A stretch of DNA of 40,115 nucleotides from an uncultured Oscillospiraceae bacterium (GTDB lineage: Bacteria; Bacillota; Clostridia; Oscillospirales; Ruminococcaceae). The notes under the pieces are model-generated. The model searched no databases. It saw nothing but the letters and a program-made list of their open reading frames with translations, and was not told where the DNA came from. This document shows, piece after piece, positions 1-8,158 of the stretch (positions within the stretch are counted from its first letter, which is position 1; the number at the start of each line of letters is the position of its first letter). The position numbers and the translations under genes are program-made. Location: the NCBI GenBank assembly GCA_910579175.1, contig CAJTTB010000024.1:1-40115 (forward strand), written 5' to 3'.

Positions 1-14
1 TATACCTTTTTTCT

Positions 15-36
15 TGTGCCCACAGGCACTTTCTTA
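15..36 (+). terminator. Short hairpin at left edge
   Basis: GTGCC and GGCAC pair around a CACA loop, and the hairpin is followed by TTTCTT on the plus strand. The minus-strand side carries no T-run, so it would mainly stop a plus-strand transcript entering from outside the window. It lies just beyond the stop codon of the SpoIID-like gene. The stem is only 5 bp, so the call is weak. Confidence 0.3.
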
Positions 37-50
37 ATCAATACTATTTT

Positions 51-1676
51 TTATTGTACAGATGTTCCAGGATAATAATGATTTAAAATCTGTGTATAAT
101 TCCAACCATCATTTGCAGCATATCCCATTGCTCCAACTTGGCTCATTCCCACACCATGTCCAAAACCATTTGTGGTAAAGATAAAGTTGGAACCGTCAAA
201 GGAAATTTTTGCCTTAGCACTTTTCACATTCAATAGGTAATGGAAGGTCATTCCGCTCACCTGTTTTCCACAGATGGTAATGCGGCTGATAAAGTTTCCG
301 TCACTATAGCTTGCATTGGAAAACCAAGTGCTAGGATCAGAAGAGGTATCATAACCATTTGCATTTAGCTTAGAACGCATTTGTTCTACAGTAAAGGTTT
401 TTTGTCCGGGCGCTTCATCGTATTTAGATTCTACGCCTTGCAGATATGGGATTGGCGTACCGCCCCAATAGTGTTGATTGCCCTGTGTATGTAGACCGCT
501 AGAAGCACAATAAAGTGTTTCTGCAATAGAACCATTGTAATAAACCATCTGACCAATGACTTGTTCTACCAAACGAACAGTTTGTGGACTTGGTGTGCGG
601 GCATAAACACTGGGGATAATTCCCTTGTTGTTGTTGTGCTTTACATAGGAATGACAAGCAACTGCTTGTGCTTTATAGGCTTCATAATATTTTTCAGCGC
701 CAGAACCGGTTCCCACCATTTCAGATTGTAGCATAGCTGCCACTACGACTACTGCATCTGCTTTATAGGTTGTCCCATTTAAATTGATGGACAATGTCTT
801 TCCATAAGGTGTGTAAGAGGGCATTTCCAGATAGCGTTCCAGTGCATTTTTTTGTGTAGTTGGTTGAGAGGGTGAAGAACTTTCAGGAGTACTGGATTCT
901 GGTGCAGAACTTTCTGGCATACTGGACTCTGGTACAGAACTTTCAGGCGTGCTGGACTCTGGTACAGAACTCTCTGGAATACTGGATTCTGGTACAGAAC
1001 TTTCAGGCGTGCTGGACTCTGGTGCAGAGCTTTCAGGAGTACTGGATTCTGGTGCAGAGCTTTCTGGAGCACTGGATTCTAGTTCAGAGCTTTCAGGAGT
1101 ACTGGACTCTGGTGCAGAGCTTTCAGGTGTGCTGGATTCTAAGGTAGTACTTTCTGGTTGACTGGATTCTTCAGTCTTTGAATTTGTGGTAGATTCGTTT
1201 GAACTTTCTGGCGTAGAAGTGTTTTCAGATGTTTGTTGTGTAGAATTTGATACATCTTGTGTTGGTTCATCTGGTGTGTCGTCGATTGGTGTTCCAGAGA
1301 TTTCGGAAGGTCTGGTTTGTAAAGTGGTTGTTCCAGATAGATCCTGTTCAATCTCTAGATTTTGTATAGATGCCTGTTGTATTTCCACTGGAGGTTCTAC
1401 AACGGGCTCGCCTGGTGCTTCTACAATTTCGGTTGGCGTATTTTCTGCAATTACTTGTACTTGTGGCAAATCCACATAAACGTCTGGTAAACTGATATTT
1501 TGAATATCTGTTGATTGCTTTGCTTCACGAGATTTTTCATTTACTTTTGCGGTACTTGTCATATCGCCTTCTAATTTTGCTTCTTCTGGTACATTTCCCG
1601 CAGCAAATACGAATGAAGTACTGAATACCATTGCGGAGCATAATAGTCCAGTCAATTGCATCCATGGTTTTTTCAA
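51..1676 (-). CDS. SpoIID/LytB-domain protein with Pro-Glu-Ser-Ser linker
   Basis: This is a secreted or surface-anchored protein of 541 residues. I place the start at a TTG preceded by AAGGAGG with a 9-base gap; an in-frame ATG 36 codons upstream would overlap the sortase gene and has no such site. A signal peptide or membrane anchor occupies about residues 1-25. A Ser/Thr/Glu-rich stretch follows, containing about fifteen Pro-Glu-Ser-Ser-x units (roughly residues 170-270), probably an extended cell-wall spacer. The last 260 residues form a SpoIID/LytB domain, with the typical QAVACHSYV stretch and the C-terminal GFGHGVGMSQVGAMGYA motif. SpoIID proteins are lytic transglycosylases acting on denuded glycan strands during engulfment; LytB-type relatives modulate autolysins. 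The long linker and the sortase neighbour suggest a wall-modifying rather than strictly engulfment role. No C-terminal LPxTG or NPQTN sorting signal is visible. Confidence 0.85.
   Translation of the reverse strand: MKKPWMQLTGLLCSAMVFSTSFVFAAGNVPEEAKLEGDMTSTAKVNEKSREAKQSTDIQNISLPDVYVDLPQVQVIAENTPTEIVEAPGEPVVEPPVEIQQASIQNLEIEQDLSGTTTLQTRPSEISGTPIDDTPDEPTQDVSNSTQQTSENTSTPESSNESTTNSKTEESSQPESTTLESSTPESSAPESSTPESSELESSAPESSAPESSTPESSAPESSTPESSVPESSIPESSVPESSTPESSVPESSMPESSAPESSTPESSSPSQPTTQKNALERYLEMPSYTPYGKTLSINLNGTTYKADAVVVVAAMLQSEMVGTGSGAEKYYEAYKAQAVACHSYVKHNNNKGIIPSVYARTPSPQTVRLVEQVIGQMVYYNGSIAETLYCASSGLHTQGNQHYWGGTPIPYLQGVESKYDEAPGQKTFTVEQMRSKLNANGYDTSSDPSTWFSNASYSDGNFISRITICGKQVSGMTFHYLLNVKSAKAKISFDGSNFIFTTNGFGHGVGMSQVGAMGYAANDGWNYTQILNHYYPGTSVQ
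850..1165 (-). repeat. Coding tandem repeat for xPESS units
   Basis: A 15-base repeat, degenerate at the fifth codon, encodes Pro-Glu-Ser-Ser followed by Thr, Ala, Val, Met, Ile or Leu. Units often pair into 30-base blocks. It is internal to the SpoIID-like gene and in frame, so copy-number change would lengthen or shorten the wall spacer without a frameshift. Confidence 0.85.
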
Positions 1677-1704
1677 TAGGAACGCCTCCTTCTTTTCGTG
1701 TTTA

Positions 1705-2574
1705 TTATCCCCATCGTTCTGGCATAACCCGATTTTGATTGAGTGTGATGTTTTGTAAATCAAAACTTTCTTTTGTTTCTCCATCCCGCAGTTTTCTAGC
1801 GGTTACTGCAAATCGAGAATCATCAAAATCATAATCACAGGTGGATAATGTGATAAATTTATCACCATATTGTAAATCGATATTATTTACAAAATAGTTT
1901 CTCTGTGTAATTTGATTGATAAATTCATTATACAAGCTTTCATCGGTAAAATCAATATAATCATGGTACCAAAATGGATTTTTTGCATCTTCCCGGGCGT
2001 CAATCATAAATGCACTGACAACGATCCAGTCAGAATTATCATATAATGTGTCGAAGTCAATAAAGGCGTGTTGTTGATAGTATTCTACTGTCTTATATTT
2101 TCTGACATCTGCAAAAAAGCTGCCATTTTGTGCACTGTGTCCATATAGTACCAAATGGTCGCTGGTTTTCCCTGGGCTAATCACAGCACGGGAATCGACA
2201 AAGACGGTTCCCAGTTTATTGGGTTCTTTATAAAAATTATTTTCCAAGTAATAATCGTTGTTGTCTGTATGCACAACTGGATAATCAACATGTGTATTGG
2301 GTATCTGAATCCACCCGATAAAGTCGTTGTTAACTGCATATAATTTTGCGAATTGTTGGTTGGAATCCGGTGGAGTCAATTCTATTTCTTGTGAGGTAGG
2401 TGGTTCGGATAAGATATCCTTTAAATCCGAATTGATTTTATCTGCTTCCCAGTATTTAGAAAGTTCCTTTACCAAAATTACTCCGGAAGCTATAAATACA
2501 ATGACACAGATAATAATCAGTACATTTAATAATTTGTTTCCCTTTTTCTTTGTTTGATGTTTTCCTTTACTCAT
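1705..2574 (-). CDS. srtB: Class B sortase
   Basis: This membrane-anchored cysteine transpeptidase cleaves a sorting signal in secreted proteins and joins them to peptidoglycan. The 289-residue protein has a basic N-terminus, one membrane helix at about residues 15-38, then the sortase barrel. The catalytic His is in LYGHS (about 146), the Cys in TLSTC (246) and the likely Arg in VTARKLR (about 260). The helical insert and overall length fit class B rather than class A. The start follows AAGGA with 8 bases between. It begins 12 bases after cinA and ends 28 bases before the SpoIID-like gene, so the three are probably co-transcribed. Its substrate is not evident in the window; class B enzymes in Clostridia may anchor surface proteins or pili. 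Confidence 0.9.
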   Translation of the reverse strand: MSKGKHQTKKKGNKLLNVLIIICVIVFIASGVILVKELSKYWEADKINSDLKDILSEPPTSQEIELTPPDSNQQFAKLYAVNNDFIGWIQIPNTHVDYPVVHTDNNDYYLENNFYKEPNKLGTVFVDSRAVISPGKTSDHLVLYGHSAQNGSFFADVRKYKTVEYYQQHAFIDFDTLYDNSDWIVVSAFMIDAREDAKNPFWYHDYIDFTDESLYNEFINQITQRNYFVNNIDLQYGDKFITLSTCDYDFDDSRFAVTARKLRDGETKESFDLQNITLNQNRVMPERWG

Positions 2575-2586
2575 ATTTTTTAATCC

Positions 2587-3861
2587 TTATTGATAATTTT
2601 TTTCAAACGTATCCTGACATTGTAATGTCAAACGCACCATATTTAAGGCATTTAAACAGGATAAATCGCGGATATAATCTCGTTCATTTTGATTTCTGGC
2701 AAAGTGAAATTGCTTGCACCAGATTTTTTGTTGATGTGCAACTGCAATATAGACTGTTCCAACTGGCTTTTCTTCGCTGCCTCCCGTTGGACCTGCGATA
2801 CCAGTAATAGAAACGCAAAAGTCTGCCTGACTTTTTTGATAAAGCCCCTGTGCCATCTCGATGGCGGTTTGTTCACTTACTGCTCCAACGGTATCGAGCG
2901 TGGTCTCTAAAACACCCAACTGTTGTTGTTTGGCTTGATTGGCATAGGTAATCAGTCCCATCCCAAATACATTGGAACTGCCAGGTACTTGGGTGATTTT
3001 ACTAGCTAATAAGCCGCCTGTACAGCTCTCTGCGGTTGCAATGGTCTTATTTTGTTCGGTTAATGTTCTGACAACAACCTGTTGTAAGCTGTCCACATCG
3101 ATGCCATAGATATGAGTATCCAGGCGCTCAGATAGCTTATTGATCATTTGGTCAATGATTTTTTCTGCTTTTTGGCTATTTTCTGCCTTGGCAGTGACTC
3201 GAATTAGGACTTCTCCATCTTTTGCATAAAGTGCTACAGTTGGATTGACACAGCGCACCAAATCTTCAATTTTTGTTTCCAACAGTGATTCACCAATGCC
3301 AAATACACGTACGTTTTTAGAGACAATCGGTTGTGCCAGTTGGGATTGAAAATAAGGTTTGACACCATATTCAAACATCGGTCTTAGTTCTCTTGGAGGT
3401 CCTGGAAGGAGTACAAGGGTCTTTTGTTGTTTTTGTAAAATAAGCCCAGGAGCAGTTCCCCAGTTGTTTTCTAAAATATAGGCGTTTTCTGGTATCATCG
3501 CTTGTTTGAGATTATTTTGCGTAATCTCTCTACCAGAGCGGGCAAAATAACATTTGATTTTTTCGGCAGTTGGCTGGTGATAATGACAGGGAATTTCCAA
3601 CAACTTGCAAGCTACTTCTTTGGTGATATCATCTGTTGTAGGTCCCAGCCCTCCAGTTAGAAAAATCAAATCACTGCGGTCTAGGGCATTTTTTAATATT
3701 TCAGAAAACCGTTTATCATTGTCTCCAACAGCGGTCTGATAATATACGTTGATTCCCAATGCTGCTAATTCCTGTGATAAAAACTGAGAATGGGTATTTA
3801 AAATATCTCCCAAAATAATCTCAGTTCCCACGCAAATAATTTCTGCATTCATTTTTTTCAT
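2587..3861 (-). CDS. cinA: CinA: NMN deamidase / ADP-ribose pyrophosphatase
   Basis: CinA is a cytosolic two-domain enzyme of pyridine-nucleotide salvage. The N-terminal MoCF/COG1058 domain (about residues 1-170) begins AEIICVGTEIILGDI and contains TGGLGPTTDDIT. The C-terminal PncC-type amidase domain (about residues 255-415) has TAESCTGGLLASKI and SITGIAGPTGG. Family members hydrolyse ADP-ribose and deamidate nicotinamide mononucleotide; the gene name comes from competence induction in streptococci. At 424 residues it is full length. The ATG three codons downstream (3852) gives the usual family N-terminus MNAEII and may be the real start, as AAAGGA sits very close to the first ATG. It leads the cinA-sortase-SpoIID set. 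Confidence 0.93.
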   Translation of the reverse strand: MKKMNAEIICVGTEIILGDILNTHSQFLSQELAALGINVYYQTAVGDNDKRFSEILKNALDRSDLIFLTGGLGPTTDDITKEVACKLLEIPCHYHQPTAEKIKCYFARSGREITQNNLKQAMIPENAYILENNWGTAPGLILQKQQKTLVLLPGPPRELRPMFEYGVKPYFQSQLAQPIVSKNVRVFGIGESLLETKIEDLVRCVNPTVALYAKDGEVLIRVTAKAENSQKAEKIIDQMINKLSERLDTHIYGIDVDSLQQVVVRTLTEQNKTIATAESCTGGLLASKITQVPGSSNVFGMGLITYANQAKQQQLGVLETTLDTVGAVSEQTAIEMAQGLYQKSQADFCVSITGIAGPTGGSEEKPVGTVYIAVAHQQKIWCKQFHFARNQNERDYIRDLSCLNALNMVRLTLQCQDTFEKNYQ

Positions 3862-3946
3862 TCTTCCTTTGTAAATTGAATTTTGAATCGATAATATCTT
3901 GTTTGAAATAGATTTGATGAGTCAAAAATGTCACCGCCTTTTATCT

Positions 3947-3974
3947 ATTATAACAGGTCTTTTCTATTTCTGAA
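3947..3974 (-). promoter_or_regulatory. Possible cinA promoter
   Basis: On the minus strand TATAAT (3947-3952) is preceded at 16 bases by TTCAGA (3969-3974), a 4 of 6 match to the -35 consensus. This leaves a leader of about 80 bases before cinA. The -10 box is perfect and the -35 is weak. Confidence 0.4.
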
Positions 3975-4234
3975 CAATATCATATCATCTTTGTTTTTTT
4001 CCACAAAACAAGTATTTTTATATCAGCACAATTTAGTATATTTACAAAATATGGTTGTATCAAATTTGATGAGAAATCAGGATATTTTAAAAAGGGTAAA
4101 CAGATTGTTTTTTTGAAAAAACATCTTTGATAGAAATATTTTAAGATAGAATTGGAAACATAAAGATAGAAATATGGTAACGTCAATTTGTCTGTCTAAT
4201 TCGTATTATTTGTGTGAATAATTCTTGAAATGAA

Positions 4235-4263
4235 TTGACTTTAATTCCCACGAATCTTATACT
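4235..4263 (+). promoter_or_regulatory. Promoter of the oxidoreductase operon
   Basis: TTGACT (4235-4240) and TATACT (4258-4263) are separated by exactly 17 bases, a near-consensus vegetative promoter. The transcript would start about 25 bases before the first gene's AAAGGAA ribosome site. Confidence 0.8.
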
Positions 4264-4293
4264 AATTAGAAACTGAGAAAGAAAGGAATCAAT

Positions 4294-4974
4294 ATGTTTG
4301 ATAATCGTCATCGGATTTATCTATTTTGTGGATATTATGGGAGCGGTAAAACAAATTTATCAATGAATGTTGCAATTCAACAGAGAAAAGCTGGAAAATC
4401 AGTGATTTTATTTGATTGCGATATGATCAACTCTTATGATTGTTCTACGCAATACCATGAAATTTTGGAAAGTCAAGGTGTCCAATGCGTCCATCAAATC
4501 TTTGCAAATAGCAATTTGGAAGCGCCTTCTTTTACCGGAGAATATCGTCAGATTGTTGATAAAAAGGATATCACCGCCGTTGTGGATTTGGGCGGAGATG
4601 AAGCAGGTGCAGTGGTAATTGGAGGATATGCTACAGAGATTTTAGCTGAAAATCGATTTTCTTGTTATTATGTATTGAATGCTTATCGAAATTTGAGTAT
4701 AGAGGACACTGTTATCAATATTGGCAAAATACAAGCTGCCATGCGCTTGCCCATAACGGGGTTAGTCAATAATTCCAATTTGGGTACACAAACAAATTTA
4801 CAGGTGGTATTGGATTCGATGGAATTTGTGCAACAGGTCAGTCAATCTGCCAAGCTGCCGATTGTAGCAACCAGTATCAAACAGCAAGTACTTTCCACTG
4901 CACAGACGATACCCAATCCATACCCCATTCATATTTATACAAAATCCTTAGACAATTGTGAAATGGAGGTCTAG
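4294..4974 (+). CDS. P-loop ATPase of the oxidoreductase operon
   Basis: This 226-residue cytosolic protein carries a Walker A motif, GYYGSGKTNLS, near the N-terminus. A Walker B-like stretch, FDCDMINSYDC, follows, then an AVVDLGGDEAGA segment typical of MinD/CobQ/ParA-like (SIMIBI) NTPases. No DNA-binding or membrane part is seen. It is the first gene of the operon, directly behind the promoter, and ends 3 bases before the ferredoxin start. Its fixed place before a 2-oxoacid:ferredoxin oxidoreductase suggests a role in maturation or metal-cluster handling, but that is inference and I know of no proven function. The start is supported by AAAGGAAT with a short gap. Confidence 0.75.
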   Translation: MFDNRHRIYLFCGYYGSGKTNLSMNVAIQQRKAGKSVILFDCDMINSYDCSTQYHEILESQGVQCVHQIFANSNLEAPSFTGEYRQIVDKKDITAVVDLGGDEAGAVVIGGYATEILAENRFSCYYVLNAYRNLSIEDTVINIGKIQAAMRLPITGLVNNSNLGTQTNLQVVLDSMEFVQQVSQSAKLPIVATSIKQQVLSTAQTIPNPYPIHIYTKSLDNCEMEV

Positions 4975-4977
4975 TTG

Positions 4978-5265
4978 ATGTCAAAAATAGTGATTTATTC
5001 GGATAGATGTAAAGGTTGTGGGCTTTGTGTGTCTGTATGTCCCAAAAAAATTTTAGCGCTTTCCAAAGAGATATTAAATCAGAAAGGATACCATCCATCG
5101 GTGATAACAGATATAAAAACCTGTATTACCTGTGGTATGTGCGCGACAATTTGCCCAGATAATGCAATACAAGTAAAGAAAAAATCAAATCAGGAAACCG
5201 CAATCAGTCAACCAGAAAGAAAGGAATCAACAGATGAATACAAAATTATTGATGAAGGGAAATGA
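4978..5265 (+). CDS. 2-oxoacid:ferredoxin oxidoreductase delta subunit, 2[4Fe-4S] ferredoxin
   Basis: This is a 95-residue dicluster ferredoxin subunit. Two classic cluster motifs are present, CKGCGLCVSVCP near residue 12 and CITCGMCATICP near residue 44, each Cys-x2-Cys-x2-Cys-x3-Cys-Pro. It would pass electrons from the thiamine-diphosphate site to external ferredoxin. An in-frame TTG sits one codon earlier, but the ATG is 8 bases from GGAGG and is preferred. The 3' end overlaps the alpha subunit gene by 32 bases, so translation is probably coupled. Confidence 0.9.
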   Translation: MSKIVIYSDRCKGCGLCVSVCPKKILALSKEILNQKGYHPSVITDIKTCITCGMCATICPDNAIQVKKKSNQETAISQPERKESTDEYKIIDEGK

Positions 5266-6304
5266 AGCATTGGCAGAAGCGGCAATTCGGTGTGGCTGTA
5301 AGAGTTATTTTGGCTATCCAATTACCCCACAAACTGAAATAGCAGCTTATATGGCAAAACGAATGCCAAAAGCAGGAGGAGTATACTTACAAGCTGAATC
5401 AGAAATCAGTGCAATTAATATGGTATATGGTGCTGCCGCTGCTGGTATTCGTTCTATGACCTCCTCTTCTTCCCCGGGAATTTCACTTAAGACAGAGGGG
5501 ATTTCTTATCTAATTGGTGCGGACTTACCCTGTGTGATTGTCAATGTCATGCGTGGTGGTCCCGGGCTTGGTGGGATTCAGCCCTCTCAATCCGATTATT
5601 GGCAGGCTACGCGCGCCCCTGGGCATGGGGATGGACATCTGTTGGTATTGGCTCCCGCTGGAATTCAAGAGATGGTTGATTTGACCTATTTGGCATTTGA
5701 TTTGGCAGATGAATATCGAATGCCTGTGATGATATTGGCAGATGGTATTTTGGGACAGATGATGGAACCTGTGGAATTTCCCCAACAAGAACCAAAGTAT
5801 GTTCCAAAACCTTGGGCAACCAATGGACACCAAAAAAATAGGGAGCACAATATTGTCAATTCGCTTTGTCTAAATCCGGCGGAGTTAGAACAATCGATTC
5901 AAAAGCGCTTTTTGCGCTATCAGCAGATTGCCCAGACCCAAGTGCGTTATCAGGCATATGATACAGAAGATGCAAAAATAGTAGTAGTCGCCTATGGTGC
6001 CACTGCAAGAATTGCATTGGCAGCGGTAAGGCAAGCGCGTAAACAGGGAATTGAGGCGGGTTTGATTCGCCCAATTACCCTATGGCCGTTTCCCAAAGAG
6101 GTCTTGTTACAGCTTGCCAAGCAGGTAGAATCGTTTTTATGTGTAGAAATGAGTATGGGACAGATGTTAGAAGATGTTCAACTTGCTGTGAATGGAAGAT
6201 GTCCCATTTACTTTTTTGGACACACTGGGGGTGTTGTTCCAACTCCTGATGAAATAGTCAGGGAAATTTTGCAGATTTCAGGAGGAAAAAACGATGATTT
6301 ATAA
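5234..6304 (+). CDS. 2-oxoacid:ferredoxin oxidoreductase alpha subunit (VorB/KorA type)
   Basis: The alpha subunit contains the pyrimidine-binding domain of a thiamine-diphosphate enzyme that oxidatively decarboxylates 2-oxoacids to acyl-CoA, reducing ferredoxin. The 356 residues include YFGYPITPQTEI near the N-terminus, the conserved QAESEISAINMVYGAAAAG segment and VNVMRGGPGLGG. This is the set seen in proteins named VorB or KorA. Substrate choice between 2-oxoglutarate and branched-chain 2-oxoacids cannot be decided from sequence alone; clostridial proteins of this length with a separate ferredoxin subunit are commonly called 3-methyl-2-oxobutanoate dehydrogenase VorB. The ribosome site AAAGGAA lies inside the ferredoxin gene. 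The end overlaps the beta subunit start by 11 bases. Confidence 0.9.
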   Translation: MNTKLLMKGNEALAEAAIRCGCKSYFGYPITPQTEIAAYMAKRMPKAGGVYLQAESEISAINMVYGAAAAGIRSMTSSSSPGISLKTEGISYLIGADLPCVIVNVMRGGPGLGGIQPSQSDYWQATRAPGHGDGHLLVLAPAGIQEMVDLTYLAFDLADEYRMPVMILADGILGQMMEPVEFPQQEPKYVPKPWATNGHQKNREHNIVNSLCLNPAELEQSIQKRFLRYQQIAQTQVRYQAYDTEDAKIVVVAYGATARIALAAVRQARKQGIEAGLIRPITLWPFPKEVLLQLAKQVESFLCVEMSMGQMLEDVQLAVNGRCPIYFFGHTGGVVPTPDEIVREILQISGGKNDDL

Positions 6305-7049
6305 CAAGCCAGATGCGCTAAGTGATCTTTCAACCCATTATTGTCCAGGCTGCACACATGGTATCATTCATAAGTTAATTGCTGCGGCATTGGATGAACT
6401 TGACTGTGAAGGTCGTACCATTGGAATTGCGCCAGTTGGTTGTGCAGTAATGGCATATGATTATTTTAATTGTGATATGATTGAGGCAGCGCATGGTAGA
6501 GCGCCTGCAGTAGCAACCGGAGTAAAGCGCAATCTGCCAGAGCATGTTGTATTTACCTATCAGGGAGATGGAGACTTAGCAGCAATTGGATTGACCGAAA
6601 CAGTTCACGCCGCAGCAAGGGGAGAGCTCATTACCATTATTTTTGTAAACAATGCCATCTATGGAATGACCGGTGGACAGATGGCACCGACTAGCCTACC
6701 AGGGCAGATTACCCAGACAACCCCATTTGGAAGGGATGTCCAGCATGCCGGTTATCCCATACACATCTGTGAAATGTTGTCGACATTAGATGGTGCAGCA
6801 TTGGTGGAGCGCGTTTCAATGGATTCGATTCCCAATATTGCAAAAGCGCAAAAGGCAATCAAAAAGGCCTTTACCTATCAGATACAAAAGAAGGGATTTT
6901 CTATTGTTGAAGTACTTTCAAGTTGTCCAACAAATTGGGGAGTTACTCCAGTAGAGGCATTGCAATGGATACGAGATAAAATGATGCCTTATTACCCTTT
7001 GGGAGTTTTTAAAGATATTGGAGAGAAACAAAATCATGAAACAAATTAA
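6294..7049 (+). CDS. 2-oxoacid:ferredoxin oxidoreductase beta subunit, thiamine-diphosphate binding
   Basis: The beta subunit of 251 residues binds the thiamine-diphosphate cofactor and magnesium. YCPGCTHGIIHKL near residue 17 is the conserved N-terminal motif. The cofactor motif is visible as YQGDGDLAAIGLTE followed by FVNNAIYGMTGGQMAPTS. Its ATG is 8 bases from a strong AGGAGG within the alpha gene. It overlaps alpha by 11 bases and the gamma gene by 14. Tight overlap of all subunits suggests stoichiometric translation. Confidence 0.92.
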   Translation: MIYNKPDALSDLSTHYCPGCTHGIIHKLIAAALDELDCEGRTIGIAPVGCAVMAYDYFNCDMIEAAHGRAPAVATGVKRNLPEHVVFTYQGDGDLAAIGLTETVHAAARGELITIIFVNNAIYGMTGGQMAPTSLPGQITQTTPFGRDVQHAGYPIHICEMLSTLDGAALVERVSMDSIPNIAKAQKAIKKAFTYQIQKKGFSIVEVLSSCPTNWGVTPVEALQWIRDKMMPYYPLGVFKDIGEKQNHETN

Positions 7050-7566
7050 TTTAATGATTGCAGGTTTTGGGGGACAAGGGATTTTATTTGTAGGGAAAAT
7101 CCTTGCTTATGCTGGATTGCTGGAAGGAAAACAGGTTTCTTGGCTGCCGTCCTATGGACCAGAAATGCGAGGAGGTACTGCCAATTGTTCTGTGTGTTTA
7201 TCCAATGAACTGATTTGTTCTCCTCTGGTGACCAAGCCAGATATATTAATTGCGATGAATCAGCCTTCTTATGATAAATTTGTGGACAAGGTCGTTATGG
7301 ATGGTGTGGTTATCATAGATAGTTCTTTGATAACCATACAAAATCAGATTGCAGATAAACAGCTTATTTCTATTCCAGCCACACAGTTGGCATCAGAGCA
7401 AAAGTTATCGAAATTGGCAAATATCATTTTATTGGGAGGGCTATTAAAAAAGACCAAAATACTTTCTCTAGATTCGATTCAAAAGGCTTTGCAGACCTAT
7501 ACATCAAAACCAGAGTTATTGCAATCCAATTTAAAGGCATTATCTATAGGGGATACTACGGTATAA
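7036..7566 (+). CDS. 2-oxoacid:ferredoxin oxidoreductase gamma subunit
   Basis: The 176-residue gamma subunit completes the complex. It begins MKQINLMIAGFGGQGILF, the family signature, followed by SYGPEMRGGTANCSV, and has the usual length for separate gamma subunits. A TTG six codons earlier extends the frame, but the ATG gives the family's standard N-terminus and lies behind GGAGAG. The last gene of the operon, it ends 54 bases before a strong bidirectional terminator. Confidence 0.9.
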   Translation: MKQINLMIAGFGGQGILFVGKILAYAGLLEGKQVSWLPSYGPEMRGGTANCSVCLSNELICSPLVTKPDILIAMNQPSYDKFVDKVVMDGVVIIDSSLITIQNQIADKQLISIPATQLASEQKLSKLANIILLGGLLKKTKILSLDSIQKALQTYTSKPELLQSNLKALSIGDTTV

Positions 7567-7619
7567 GAAATCATCCATGGTTGGATTTTAGTTTTATAGA
7601 TAAAAAGTATCCGTTAATC

Positions 7620-7653
7620 AAAAAAGTCTATTACTACGTAATAGACTTTTTTG
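7620..7653. terminator. Bidirectional terminator
   Basis: The 13-bp stem AAAAAGTCTATTA/TAATAGACTTTTT closes a CTACG loop, with T-runs on both strands. It sits between the convergent oxidoreductase operon and the Smr gene and serves both. Confidence 0.9.
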
Positions 7654-7702
7654 ATTGATTTTGCATACACTGATTTTACTGAAAGATCGTGTGTTGTCAA
7701 TA

Positions 7703-7948
7703 TCACTTGGTTTCTGAGATCAATAAAATCGTTTCGCCTTGATTTAAGGTTAAAATTTTCTGTTTAATTCGCTTGTGTTTTAATTTTTTTCTGACCATCA
7801 CCTGAAGACTACTACCCATTTGATATCCATGGATCACAGTAATTTGACCATATCGATTTGGCAGTTTGCTGATGGTTCTTTCAAGGTGTGTTTTTGCTTG
7901 TGCGGTTGTCATTCCGTGGATATCTACAGTGAGGTTGAGCAATCCCAT
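7703..7948 (-). CDS. Small stand-alone Smr-domain protein
   Basis: The 81-residue protein is almost entirely an Smr (small MutS-related) domain. VDIHGMTTAQAK near the start corresponds to the family's DLHG motif, and VIHGYQMGSSLQ to the HGxGxG loop. Smr domains have nicking endonuclease activity on DNA and in some families cleave RNA. Here the usual second-glycine loop reads GYQMGSS rather than GKGTG, a mild deviation. It is a single-gene unit, convergent with the oxidoreductase operon and divergent from the lexA region. A target cannot be inferred. The ribosome site (GGAAATGG) is weak. Confidence 0.75.
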   Translation of the reverse strand: MGLLNLTVDIHGMTTAQAKTHLERTISKLPNRYGQITVIHGYQMGSSLQVMVRKKLKHKRIKQKILTLNQGETILLISETK

Positions 7949-8056
7949 AATATATTATCATTCCATTTCCGTATCAATTGCTTTCGATCAAAAGGTGTTG
8001 GATTTTGATCTGTGAAAACGAAAGCGGTTTTTCATAAAATAAGTGTTTTATACGCC

Positions 8057-8158
8057 AAAAACGAGATGAAGTGGGGGCTTCATCTCGTCTTGGTAAATAC
8101 TTGCTTGAGGGGTATTTATTGAGGAGGGTAGAGTATAAAACTCACTCATGTAATGAGT
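8057..8158 (-). ncRNA. Candidate small regulatory RNA with anti-Shine-Dalgarno seed
   Basis: On the minus strand a perfect -10 box TATAAT (8165-8170), with TTAACA 19 bases upstream, is followed by about 100 bases. These hold a 5' hairpin (ACTCAT/ATGAGT, 8140-8155), an unpaired C-rich stretch with CTACCCTCCTC and TACCCCTC, and a strong intrinsic terminator (11-bp stem ACGAGATGAAG/CTTCATCTCGT, then TTTTT). CCCTCC is the complement of a Shine-Dalgarno core, the seed type used by RsaE/RoxS-like Firmicute sRNAs. A 33-codon frame runs through it (ATG in the 5' hairpin) but has no ribosome site. The family was not identified. Confidence 0.55.

Larger units (their letters stand above)
3862..4293. other. 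Divergent intergenic region
   Basis: This 432-base gap separates the cinA operon (minus) from the oxidoreductase operon (plus). It is very AT-rich and carries a promoter for each side, annotated separately. The short open frames in its middle have no ribosome site and no recognisable protein character, so I do not call them genes. Confidence 0.6.

Noticed and set aside
850..1165. Possible CRISPR array
   Set aside because: The repeats are 15-base, contiguous, without spacers, and encode a regular peptide in the frame of a real gene.
779..1479. Several open frames on both strands inside the SpoIID-like gene
   Set aside because: They follow the 15-base Pro-Glu-Ser-Ser repeat in other frames, and have monotonous composition and no ribosome sites.
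3928..4186. Short open frames in the spacer between cinA and the oxidoreductase operon
   Set aside because: Low-complexity AT-rich translation, no ribosome site, and overlap with promoters of both neighbours.
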